A stretch of DNA of 38,361 bases from Pseudomonadota bacterium (GTDB taxonomy: Bacteria > Pseudomonadota > Gammaproteobacteria > Xanthomonadales > Rhodanobacteraceae), in assembly GCA_018240565.1 (NCBI GenBank), contig JAFEFO010000014.1, positions 1-38,361 on the forward strand, read 5' to 3'. Made by a program: the position numbers and the translations under genes. The notes under the pieces are model-generated. The model was not told where the DNA came from. It worked only from the letters and a program-made list of their open reading frames with translations, and did not search any database. Of the stretch, positions 7,526-15,651 are shown piece after piece (within the stretch, counting starts at the first letter, position 1; every line of letters begins with the position of its first letter).

Positions 7526-8827
7526 TCAGGCGGCACCGTCCGCGCGCAGCGCGTGGAAGGTGTTGCGTCCGGATTCCTTGGCCGTGTAAAGCGCGCGATC
7601 GGCGAGATGGGTCAAATCGCGCGCCGACAATTCGCCATTGCAATACGCGATGCCGATGCTCAGCGTGACGTTGACCGTGCTGCCGGTGATCGGAATCGGC
7701 CGTGCCATCGCGACCTTCAGGCGCGCGGCGAGCAATTCCGCCGCTTGCGCCACACTGGCGTCGCCGATGAGGATCGCGAATTCGTCACCGCCCAGTCGCG
7801 CCAGCACATCGATGTCGTACGCGGCTTCGCGCAGGCGCGTGGCGATGACCTTGAGCACGGTGTCGCCGGCCAGGTGTCCGAGCGTGTCATTGATTTCCTT
7901 GAAACGATCCAGGTCGATCATCATCAGCGCGAGCGGATGCGGTGCGCCGTTGCGCCGTGACAGCGCACGCTCGAGCTTCTCGTCGAAATCACGGCGGTTG
8001 GAAAGACCGGTGAGCATGTCCGACCGCGCCAGTTCGTTCAGACGCATTTCGACCAGCTTGCGGTGGGTGATGTCGTAGCCGAACAGGTACACGCCGTGCG
8101 TGACCGCGTCGGTTCCCGATGCCGGCAGGCAGATGAATTCGTAGACACGGCGCTCGCCGCCGACTTCGATCTCGCGCTCGTAACGGCCGCGCTCGCCGCG
8201 CAGCGCCGCGGCAATATGCGGTTGCGCGACGCGATGGCCTTCCTCGCCCATCGCCTCGCGCAGGCTGATGCGCAGCATCTGCGCAGGTGTGATTTCGGAA
8301 TGCGCGCTGGCCAGCGCGTTGGCGAACACGATGCGCTCGTTCTCGTCCAACTGCACGATCAGGGCCGGCACGCTGTCGGCGATGATCTGCAATTGCAAGC
8401 GGCTTTCGGCGAGCGCGCGCTCGGCCGTGAGGCGCGCGGTGACATCGCGCGCGGTGTAGATGATGCTCGGCTGGCCGGTGATCGCGTCCTCGTGCACGCG
8501 CCGACCGAGGGCTTCGAGCCACACTTCGCGGCCATCCTTGTGACAGCCGCGGAACGTCGCCACCGCCTCGCCACCTTCGACGAACAGACGCGCCAACGCT
8601 TGCTGGATCTGCGGCCGGTCGGCGGGATCGACCATGGCCAGCGGCGGCATCGCCGCGGCTTCCTCGCGCGTCCACCCCAGGATCTCGGTGACCGCGTCGG
8701 ACATGAACAGGCGTTGGCCATCGGCGCGCAACCACACCACCAGGTCGCGCAGATTGGCGGTCAGCAGGCGCGCCAGCAGCGCGGTGTGCTGCGCCGATCC
8801 CAAGGGAAACTCGTCTGCCTGCGTCAT
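7526..8827 (-). CDS. PAS-PAS-GGDEF diguanylate cyclase
   Basis: A 433-residue cytoplasmic signalling protein. PAS domain 1 spans about residues 20-140 (DLVVWLRADGQRLFMSDAV, ending with YTARDVTAR). PAS domain 2 spans about 145-260 (ending LFGYDITHRK). The C-terminal GGDEF domain (about 270-430) starts DMLTGLSNRRDFDEKL and has the intact active site RLGGDEFAIL, so it should make c-di-GMP from GTP. The residues before the active site read YDID, so the canonical inhibitory RxxD site is absent. No EAL domain follows. The start chosen is ATG 8827 (MTQADEF); an in-frame extension to 8878 lacks a good ribosome site. The gene is convergent with the APE operon and divergent from the tRNA. Confidence 0.9.
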   Translation of the reverse strand: MTQADEFPLGSAQHTALLARLLTANLRDLVVWLRADGQRLFMSDAVTEILGWTREEAAAMPPLAMVDPADRPQIQQALARLFVEGGEAVATFRGCHKDGREVWLEALGRRVHEDAITGQPSIIYTARDVTARLTAERALAESRLQLQIIADSVPALIVQLDENERIVFANALASAHSEITPAQMLRISLREAMGEEGHRVAQPHIAAALRGERGRYEREIEVGGERRVYEFICLPASGTDAVTHGVYLFGYDITHRKLVEMRLNELARSDMLTGLSNRRDFDEKLERALSRRNGAPHPLALMMIDLDRFKEINDTLGHLAGDTVLKVIATRLREAAYDIDVLARLGGDEFAILIGDASVAQAAELLAARLKVAMARPIPITGSTVNVTLSIGIAYCNGELSARDLTHLADRALYTAKESGRNTFHALRADGAA

Positions 8828-8894
8828 GCCCGCACCCTGCCGGATGGGCGAGTATATCGCGGGACGATGCCATTCCATGCGAAAATCGCCAAAC

Positions 8895-8971
8895 GCGCCC
8901 GTAGCTCAGCTGGATAGAGCACCAGCCTCCGACGCTGGTGGTCGGGGGTTCGAATCCCTCCGGGCGCGCCA
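8895..8971 (+). tRNA. tRNA-Arg (anticodon CCG)
   Basis: A complete cloverleaf is visible. The acceptor stem is GCGCCCG/CGGGCGC, the D-arm GCTC...GAGC, the anticodon stem CCAGC/GCTGG with loop CTCCGAC (anticodon CCG, reading CGG), the T-arm GGGGG-TTCGAAT-CCCTC, the discriminator base G, and an encoded CCA end. It is a standard elongator tRNA, 77 nt long. Confidence 0.96.
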
Positions 8972-8999
8972 AATCAGCCTTTGCCGTCTGGACGCACGA

Positions 9000-10082
9000 T
9001 CAACGCGCCAGAAACAGCTCCCCGATCGCCAGCGCCAGCGGATACGGCTGGAAGTGGTTGCGGTTGGAGAGGATGACCACGCTGACGTGTTGCCGCGGCC
9101 AGCGGATGATGACGTTGCGAAAGCCCATGCTTTCGCCGGAATGCCACACCGTGTCGCCGCTGATGCGCCAGCCGAAGCCGTAGTCGGTGTCCGGGTCGTC
9201 GAGCGGCTCGTGCGATCCGAACAGTAGTTTGCGCGAGGCGTCGTTGAGCAGGCGGTTGTCGTACAGCGCCGCATCCCAACGCGCGAAGTCGTCGATGTTC
9301 GAATAGATGCCGCCGTCGCCGCGGGTGGCGCTGGTGACGCTCTGGTCGGTGCGCGTCCATTTGCCGCCGACTTCGCTGTAGCCGTAGGCGCGATCGCTGA
9401 TTTGCGGACCACGCGTGTGCTCGTACATCAGCGTGTGGTCCATGTGCAGCGGCGCGAAGATGCGCTGCTGCATGAAGTCGGCGAGATCCATGCCGGACAC
9501 GCGTTGCGCGATCAGTCCGAGCAGGACGAAGCCGCCGTTGCTGTAGCGATGCGCATTGCCGGGAGTGAAGTACAGCCCGCGCTGGCTGGCGATCATGTGC
9601 AACACGTCGTTGTCGTCGATCTGCGCCGTGGCATCGTCCGGCACCAGGTCCTCGTAATCGATCAGGCCGCTGCGGTGGCACAGCAGATCACGGATGGTGA
9701 TCGCGGCATCGCTGGTTGGCAGTTCCGGCAGGAACTTGCGGATCGAATCATCCAGGTGCAGCTTGCCGTCCTGCTCGAGCAGCAGCACGCTTGCCGCCGT
9801 GAATTGCTTGGTCACCGACGCCAGTCGATAGTTCGTCGCTGGCGTGGCCTTGGTGTGTTTTTCCATGTCCGCGAATCCGTAACCGCGCCGGATCACCGCC
9901 TTGCCATCCTTGATGACGAGCAGCGCGGCGCCGGGCACGTCGCCGGCGTAACGGCTCATCAGGGAATCCACGTAGTTGTCGCGTTGCGTGTTGGTCATGA
10001 CGGGGCCTGCCTTTGCGTCAATGCCTGCGACGGCGAGCATCAGCGCGCCGGCCCATGCTAGCGCGGATCCGGGAACGTTCAT
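9000..10082 (-). CDS. Periplasmic serine hydrolase, class C beta-lactamase family (second copy)
   Basis: A 360-residue secreted hydrolase of the beta-lactamase/D-aminopeptidase/DD-peptidase fold (Pfam Beta-lactamase). After a signal peptide (residues 1-25) it shows the nucleophile motif SVTK, the YSN motif in HRYSNGG and the third motif HSG in TVWHSGESMG. There is no extra C-terminal domain. It is the last gene of the dgcN-dgcA-ggt-lysA operon and starts in an ATGA overlap with the preceding homologue, with GGAG upstream. Family members cleave D-amino-acid peptides, esters or beta-lactams; the motif set does not decide which. The operon favours a peptidase on D-configured murein peptides. No terminator hairpin is seen between its stop and the tRNA. 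Confidence 0.8.
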   Translation of the reverse strand: MNVPGSALAWAGALMLAVAGIDAKAGPVMTNTQRDNYVDSLMSRYAGDVPGAALLVIKDGKAVIRRGYGFADMEKHTKATPATNYRLASVTKQFTAASVLLLEQDGKLHLDDSIRKFLPELPTSDAAITIRDLLCHRSGLIDYEDLVPDDATAQIDDNDVLHMIASQRGLYFTPGNAHRYSNGGFVLLGLIAQRVSGMDLADFMQQRIFAPLHMDHTLMYEHTRGPQISDRAYGYSEVGGKWTRTDQSVTSATRGDGGIYSNIDDFARWDAALYDNRLLNDASRKLLFGSHEPLDDPDTDYGFGWRISGDTVWHSGESMGFRNVIIRWPRQHVSVVILSNRNHFQPYPLALAIGELFLAR

Positions 10083-11617
10083 GGACAATCTCCGCTGCGG
10101 GTGAAGGCAAGATCCTCGAAGTCGGTGCTGAAGTCGGCATCGGGATCGACCTTGGCCAGGTGCAGGACTCCGCCGCGTTTTTCCGGCAGGCGCAGCCACG
10201 CATCGACATCCACCGCATCGGTGTCCCATTGCACCAGGTAACGATCGCCGACGCGCATGACCTGTCCGGCCACACGCGGCGATTTCACCGACACGAAACG
10301 CACGGTAGCGCCCTTTGCGCAGATGCCCACGTCGCCAAACCACGGATCGCGCCACATGCCGAGCTGCGCTTTGAGTTCCGCCGGCGTTGCCGGTTTGCGC
10401 GAGGACGTATCCGGAACGTGCGCCGCGTGTTGCTGCTTGTCTGCCTGCTCGAGTTCATCGGCGTAACTGTCCACGCTGCGCGCCTTGGCCGGCGCGGTGA
10501 ACTGCTTGGTCAGCACTTCGATCAGCACGCTGCGTGCATTGTCGGCATCGGCATTGATCAGGAACACGAAACCGCTCTTGCGGAACGGCAACAGGATGAA
10601 GGCCGAATACATGCCCGACAGCGTGCCGGTGTGCGACACCGTCATCTGGCCGTCCACATCGGCGATGCGCCAACCGTAGCCGTAACCGTAGAACAGCGTG
10701 CCATCCCATTCGCGGCGACGTTTGGAGATCGGCATCGGCGTGTAGCTTGTCCATTCGCGGCGGCGCTGTTCGGGCGACAACCATTGCAGTTGCTGCGGCG
10801 TCGGCGTCAGCCAGTTCAGCGCCCATTTCAGCATGTCGTTCACGCTGCAGCGCACGCCGCCGGCGGCGTCCATGGTCGTGGCCTGCACGATGGGACCACT
10901 GGCGGCTTCGAGCGCGTACTTGCCATTGCGCCACACGTTCGGATCAGCGACATTGCCGACGGCCTCGCGATTCCAGGTGCCGATCTGGCAGCGATTCATT
11001 TGCATCGGATCGAACACTTCGCGGCGCATCAGTTCCGGATATGGCGCGCCGCCCGCGGCAGCGGCGAGTTCGCCGGCCACGATGTACAGCGTGTTGTCGT
11101 AGCCGTAACCGGCGCGGAAACTGTAGGCCGGCTTGAGGTACTGCAAACCCTTGACCACGTCGGCAGGCGTGAACGCGTTCGGTGTCGGCCACAGCATCAA
11201 GTCGCCGCCACCTTCGGGCAGGCCGCTGTGATGCACGAGCAGATCGCCCACCTGCATATTCGCCGTGACCCAGGGATCGTGCATGCGAAACGCCGGCAGG
11301 TATTTCGTGACCGGATCGTCCCAGCGCAATTTGCCTTGCTGCACCAGGCGCGCGAGCAGGCTCGAGGTCATCGCCTTGGAATTGGACGCGATCTGGAACA
11401 GCGTGTCGGCATCCATCGGCTTGCCCGATGCGAGATTGCCGTGCACGCGCGTGTAGACGACCTTGCCATCGTCGATCACGCCGACGGCGATGCCCGGCAG
11501 ATGGTAGCGCGCGACCACGGCGTCGACGAGGCGATCATAGTCGGCGGGTGCGCCGATAACGGCGGCGGAAGTCGCCAGCGCGATGGTGACGAAGACGGAT
11601 CTGGCCGGATGTTTCAT
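10079..11617 (-). CDS. Periplasmic serine hydrolase with C-terminal DUF3471-like domain (first copy)
   Basis: A 512-residue secreted protein: signal peptide (1-27), a class C beta-lactamase-family catalytic domain (about 30-375), then a C-terminal beta-rich domain (about 410-510) of the kind often annotated DUF3471. Motifs are SNSK (nucleophile Ser), YDN in GYDNTLYIVAGE and HTG in VSHTGTLSG. It starts at ATG 11617, inside the ATGA overlap with lysA, preceded by GGGAG. An ATG four codons upstream is less likely because it would include that ribosome site. Together with the next gene it gives two different SxxK hydrolases in one operon, plausibly a D-aminopeptidase/carboxypeptidase pair acting on murein peptides. 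Beta-lactamase or esterase activity is the alternative. Confidence 0.8.
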   Translation of the reverse strand: MKHPARSVFVTIALATSAAVIGAPADYDRLVDAVVARYHLPGIAVGVIDDGKVVYTRVHGNLASGKPMDADTLFQIASNSKAMTSSLLARLVQQGKLRWDDPVTKYLPAFRMHDPWVTANMQVGDLLVHHSGLPEGGGDLMLWPTPNAFTPADVVKGLQYLKPAYSFRAGYGYDNTLYIVAGELAAAAGGAPYPELMRREVFDPMQMNRCQIGTWNREAVGNVADPNVWRNGKYALEAASGPIVQATTMDAAGGVRCSVNDMLKWALNWLTPTPQQLQWLSPEQRRREWTSYTPMPISKRRREWDGTLFYGYGYGWRIADVDGQMTVSHTGTLSGMYSAFILLPFRKSGFVFLINADADNARSVLIEVLTKQFTAPAKARSVDSYADELEQADKQQHAAHVPDTSSRKPATPAELKAQLGMWRDPWFGDVGICAKGATVRFVSVKSPRVAGQVMRVGDRYLVQWDTDAVDVDAWLRLPEKRGGVLHLAKVDPDADFSTDFEDLAFTRSGDCP

Positions 11618-12867
11618 ACGTTCTCCCAATCACGCGCGGGTCGCTCGTCCATGAGCAGGTCATCCAGGCTCTGGCGCCGCCGCACCACGGCATAGCGTCC
11701 GCAATCGAGCACTACCTCGGCAGCGAGCGGTCGCGAGTTGAAGGTCGATGCCATCGACGTGCCATACGCACCGGTGGTCATGATCTTGAGCAAATCGCCT
11801 GCTTCGCACGTCGGCAACTCGCGTGCACGGGCGAAGATATCGCTGCTCTCGCACACCGGCCCGACGACATCGTACGCCTGCGTGGGGCGCTGTTCGCGCG
11901 TCAGCGGCACGATGTCGTGCCAGGCGTCGTACAGGCTCGGTCGCGCGAGGTCGTTCATCGCCGCGTCGACGATGAGAAAGCGCCGTTCCTGCCCCTGCTT
12001 GATGCGGATCACGCGCGTCAGCAGCACGCCGGCTTCGGCGACCAGCCAGCGACCGGGTTCGAGCAGGATGCGGCCTTCGAATCCGGCGAGTTCGCGGCGG
12101 ATGACGCCGACATAGTCCGCGATTGCGACCGGATGATCGTGTCCCGCGCGATAGCACACGCCGAGGCCGCCGCCGACATCGATGCTGCGGATCGCATGTC
12201 CGGCCGCGACGAGCTCGCGCCAGAACGCGGCCGTGCGTTGCAGCGCCGCGCGGATCGGGTTGAGACTGAGCATCTGCGAGCCGATGTGCACGTGCAGGCC
12301 GTCCAGGCGCACGTGCGTGAGTCGCGCGCTGTCGGCAAACCACTGGCGCGCTTCGTCGATGGCGACGCCGAACTTGTTTTCGGATTTGCCGGTGGAAATC
12401 TTCGCGTGCGTGTTGGCATCGACATCCGGATTGATGCGTACGGCCGCATTCACGATCACGTCGCGCGCCGCGGCGAGGCGTTGCAGCGCGTGCAATTCGT
12501 CGACCGACTCCACATTGAAACGCGCGATGCCGGCAGCGAGCGCTTGCGCGATTTCGTCTTCACTCTTGCCGACGCCGGAGAACACGATGCGCGAGGCCGG
12601 AATGCCGGCGCGCAGCGCACGTTGCATCTCGCCGGCGGAGACGATATCCGCGCCGAATCCGGCATGCGCCATCCATTGCAGGATCGCCAGATTGGCGTTG
12701 GCCTTGACCGCATAGCACACCAGCGCATCGAGTTCGCCCAATGCGCCGATCAGGGAGCGAATGCGCTGGCGTATCGCCGTGGCCGAATAGGCATAGCACG
12801 GCGTGCCCACGCGCAACGCCAGCGCGTGCAAATCCACGCCGTCAAACAGGGCGTCATCGATACGCAT
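11614..12867 (-). CDS. lysA: Diaminopimelate decarboxylase, standalone
   Basis: A 417-residue PLP enzyme of fold type III that decarboxylates meso-DAP to L-lysine in the cytoplasm. The PLP lysine is in CYAVKAN (about residue 53). HVHIGSQ, IDVGGGLG and EPGRWLVAEAG form the phosphate and barrel motifs. GPVCESSD and GAYGTSMASTFNSRP are the substrate-specific motifs, with the Cys typical of true DAP decarboxylases, so specificity for the D-centre of meso-DAP is expected. ATG 12867 shares one base with the ggt stop; the 3' end overlaps the next gene by ATGA. Position in a D-glutamate operon suggests a catabolic use, recovering lysine from scavenged DAP. An ordinary biosynthetic role cannot be excluded. 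Confidence 0.92.
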   Translation of the reverse strand: MRIDDALFDGVDLHALALRVGTPCYAYSATAIRQRIRSLIGALGELDALVCYAVKANANLAILQWMAHAGFGADIVSAGEMQRALRAGIPASRIVFSGVGKSEDEIAQALAAGIARFNVESVDELHALQRLAAARDVIVNAAVRINPDVDANTHAKISTGKSENKFGVAIDEARQWFADSARLTHVRLDGLHVHIGSQMLSLNPIRAALQRTAAFWRELVAAGHAIRSIDVGGGLGVCYRAGHDHPVAIADYVGVIRRELAGFEGRILLEPGRWLVAEAGVLLTRVIRIKQGQERRFLIVDAAMNDLARPSLYDAWHDIVPLTREQRPTQAYDVVGPVCESSDIFARARELPTCEAGDLLKIMTTGAYGTSMASTFNSRPLAAEVVLDCGRYAVVRRRQSLDDLLMDERPARDWENV

Positions 12868-14654
12868 CAATAACCTGCAGCGAGTCCGGCAGGACGCCGG
12901 CGGTCGTTGGCACCTTCGCGGCGGCCGGTTTTCGGATCGATCAGGATCGCCTCGTCCGCGCCCATCGCATGCACCTTCGTGAATTTGTAACCCATCGCCT
13001 CGAGCCGGCGTCGCGCGTCCGGCGTGAGCATTCCATCCTCGATCCAGACCTCGTCCGGATACCACTGCTGGTGCATGCGCGGCGCGTTCACGGCCTGCTG
13101 CACGTTCATGCCGAAATCAATGATATTGATGATGCTTTGCAGGGTGGTGGAGATGATCGTCGCATCGCCGGGGCTGCCGGTGAGCAGGAATGGCTTGCCG
13201 TCGCGCAGCACGATCGTCGGCGTCATCGAACTCAAGGGGCGCTTGCCCGGCTCGACCTGGTTGACCTTGCCCTGCACCAGGCCCGCGGCATTCGCCACGC
13301 CGGGCTTGGAGGTGAAATCGTCCATTTCATCGTTGAGGAAAAACCCGGTGTCGCCGGCGATCTGGCGCGTGCCGAACAGGAAATTGATCGTGTAGGTCAC
13401 GGCGACTGCATTGCCGTGACTGTCGATGACGGAGTAATGCGTGGTGTGGTCGCCTTCGGTCGCGCCAAGATTGCCGGTGATTTGTGCCGACGGCGTGGCC
13501 TTGTCCGGCAGGATCGTCGCGCGCAGTTTCGCTGCGTGCGCGCTCGAGAGCAGTTGTTCGATCGGATTGCGCACGAACGCCGGATCGCCCAGGTAGGTGT
13601 TGCGATCGGCGAACGCGCGGCGCTCGGCTTCGGCGAAAGTGTGCACGGCTTCGACCGAGCCGTATCCCCATTGGGCGAACGGATACGGCGCGATGATCTG
13701 CGCGATCTCGCACAAGGTCGTGCCGCCGGAGCTCGGTGGCGGCGCGGAAATGATCGTATGGCCGTGGTACTCGCAGCGTATGGGTTCTTCCCACTGCGCG
13801 GTGTAGTCGGCGAAATCGCGCAGCGACAGGATGCCGCCATTGGCATTGCTGGCAGCGACCACGGCGCGTGCAATCGCACCCTTGTAGAACGCATCGCTGC
13901 CACCGTTGGCGATCTGCTCCAGCGTATGCGCCAGGTTCTTCTGCACCAGGCGTTCGCCGGCGACAAATGGCTTGCCGTGGTTGAGGAAGATCGCGGCGAC
14001 ATTCGGATGCTTGGCGAAATCCTCCACGCTGTCGTTGAGGATGTTAACGTCGCCCTGCTGCAACACGTAGCCCTCGCTCGCCAGCTTGATCGCCGGCGCG
14101 ATGACCTGCTTCAGGGTCAGCTTGCCGTACTTTGCCAATGCCGTGTTCAGGCCCATCACGGTGCCGGGCACGCCAACGCCAAGGTAGGAATCGGTGCTGC
14201 GGTTGGGCACCACCTCGCCGTGCGCGTCGAGGAACATCCCCGGCGTGGCTTTCGCTGGGGCCTTCTCGCGGAAATTCAAAAACAGGTTTTCGCCACTGGC
14301 GAGGTGGATCGTCATGAAGCCGCCGCCGCCGATATTGCCGCAGCACGGATGCACCACGGCTTCGGCAAACCCGACCGCAACCGCGGCGTCGATCGCGTTG
14401 CCGCCTTGCTTCAATATTTCGACGCCGGCCTGAGTCGCATAGTGCTGGGCGCTGACCACCATTGCATGCGTGGCGATCACCGGCCGCGCCTTGTCCAGCG
14501 CCTCGCGCGTGATGGCGGGCACATGGCTGGCCTTGAGCGGCTGCGGCAGCGGGACATCCTTCGCGCCGGACAATCCGCCAGCAGCGCCGAGCGCCATGGC
14601 CAGCGCGTAGCGCGGAAAAAACGATTGCGGCAGGTATCGTGCGGACATCGTCAT
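12867..14654 (-). CDS. ggt: Gamma-glutamyltransferase
   Basis: A 595-residue N-terminal nucleophile hydrolase with a signal-like N-terminus (about 1-30). It is made as a proenzyme that self-cleaves before the nucleophile threonine, about residue 404 in TTHYSVIDSHGNAV. Other family blocks are ILKQGGNAIDAAVA, NIGGGGFM, NFREKAP and the GSPGDATI segment. It acts in the periplasm, hydrolysing or transferring gamma-glutamyl groups, and some family members accept gamma-D-glutamyl bonds. Between dgcA and lysA, the likely target is the gamma-D-Glu bond of murein peptides, freeing D-Glu for DgcN/DgcA. ATG 14654 is chosen; an ATG two codons later is also possible. It begins 10 bases after dgcA and its stop shares a base with lysA. 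Confidence 0.93.
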   Translation of the reverse strand: MTMSARYLPQSFFPRYALAMALGAAGGLSGAKDVPLPQPLKASHVPAITREALDKARPVIATHAMVVSAQHYATQAGVEILKQGGNAIDAAVAVGFAEAVVHPCCGNIGGGGFMTIHLASGENLFLNFREKAPAKATPGMFLDAHGEVVPNRSTDSYLGVGVPGTVMGLNTALAKYGKLTLKQVIAPAIKLASEGYVLQQGDVNILNDSVEDFAKHPNVAAIFLNHGKPFVAGERLVQKNLAHTLEQIANGGSDAFYKGAIARAVVAASNANGGILSLRDFADYTAQWEEPIRCEYHGHTIISAPPPSSGGTTLCEIAQIIAPYPFAQWGYGSVEAVHTFAEAERRAFADRNTYLGDPAFVRNPIEQLLSSAHAAKLRATILPDKATPSAQITGNLGATEGDHTTHYSVIDSHGNAVAVTYTINFLFGTRQIAGDTGFFLNDEMDDFTSKPGVANAAGLVQGKVNQVEPGKRPLSSMTPTIVLRDGKPFLLTGSPGDATIISTTLQSIINIIDFGMNVQQAVNAPRMHQQWYPDEVWIEDGMLTPDARRRLEAMGYKFTKVHAMGADEAILIDPKTGRREGANDRRRPAGLAAGY

Positions 14655-14664
14655 CGCCTCTTGC

Positions 14665-15651
14665 TCAACCGCCCCAGAATCCGGGCGCGGGTGGCATGAG
14701 CAAGCCGTCGTGCAGGCGCACGCCGCCGGGGTAATCGTTTTCCAGCCACAGCGGTCCGTCCAGATCGACGAACTCGGCGGCGCGCGCGACTTCCAGCGCG
14801 GGCGCGATGCCGATCGAGGAGCCGACCATGCAGCCGACCATGATGCGGAAGCCCTGCGCGCGCGCGGCGCGCAACAATCGCCACGCCTCGGTCAGTCCGC
14901 CGGTCTTGTCGAGCTTGATGTTGATGGCCTGGTAGCGATCGCGCAGGCGCGGCAGGTCGGCGACGACGTGGCAGGATTCGTCGGCGCAGATCGGCACCGC
15001 GCTGGAGAATCCGTGCAAGGCATCGTCCGCATCGGCCGGCAGCGGTTGTTCGAGCAGGCTCACGGCGCAGGCCTTCAGCACCGGCTGCATGTCGCGCAGG
15101 ATGTCGATGGTCCAGCTTTCGTTCGGATCGACGATCAGGCGCGCGCGCGGCGCGGCGCGGCGCACCGCTTCGATTTGTGCTGCCGGTTCGTTCGCGTCGA
15201 CCTTGACCTTGATGAGGTTGGCGTCGGCGATGCGCGTGGCAGCAGTTTCCATTTCCCGCACGCTGTCGATGACGACCGTCAACGCGGTGACCAGCGGCGC
15301 GAGCGGCGCTTGCGCCAGGCGCGTGTACACCGGGATCGCATCGATGCGCGACTCCAGGTCCCACAAGGCCGCATCCAGCGCATTGCGCGCCGCGCCGGGC
15401 GGCAGCCGCGCCTGCAACTCATCGCGGCCCATGCCTGCGCACAAGTCCCTGCACTGCGACTGGATTTCATCGAGCACGCTGGCCACCGATTCGCCGTAGC
15501 GAGCATAAGGCACGGATTCGCCGCGCCCGACGAATTCGCCCTGGCGCAATTCGACACTCGCCACGTCCGCCGCGTGCTTGACGCCGCGCGCGATGCGGAA
15601 CGGCGTGTGCAACGGCAGGCTGCGATGCCGGACCGTCAGTTCGCGCAACAT
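14665..15651 (-). CDS. dgcA: N-acetyl-D-glutamate racemase DgcA (enolase superfamily)
   Basis: A 328-residue enolase-superfamily enzyme of the muconate-lactonizing/dipeptide-epimerase subgroup. It has the base motif KVK in LIKVKVD, metal ligands in LIVDPNES (Asp), LLEQPLP (Glu) and PICADES (Asp), and the second base in NIKLDKTGG (Lys). By sequence alone it could be an L-Ala-D/L-Glu epimerase. The overlap with a DUF1611 gene (16 bases) matches the dgcN-dgcA pair, in which DgcA racemises N-acetyl-D-glutamate to N-acetyl-L-glutamate in the cytoplasm. Either activity deals with the D-Glu of murein. The start is ATG 15651 (MLRELTVRH). Confidence 0.85.
   Translation of the reverse strand: MLRELTVRHRSLPLHTPFRIARGVKHAADVASVELRQGEFVGRGESVPYARYGESVASVLDEIQSQCRDLCAGMGRDELQARLPPGAARNALDAALWDLESRIDAIPVYTRLAQAPLAPLVTALTVVIDSVREMETAATRIADANLIKVKVDANEPAAQIEAVRRAAPRARLIVDPNESWTIDILRDMQPVLKACAVSLLEQPLPADADDALHGFSSAVPICADESCHVVADLPRLRDRYQAINIKLDKTGGLTEAWRLLRAARAQGFRIMVGCMVGSSIGIAPALEVARAAEFVDLDGPLWLENDYPGGVRLHDGLLMPPAPGFWGG

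Noticed and set aside
8972..8999. Terminator between the tRNA and the convergent hydrolase gene
   Set aside because: No stem with a T-run exists on either strand in these 28 bases.
14665..15651. L-Ala-D/L-Glu dipeptide epimerase (YcjG) as main call
   Set aside because: The motifs allow it, but the 16-base overlap with a DUF1611 gene and the divergent LysR regulator match the DgcN-DgcA system better. It is kept as the alternative.
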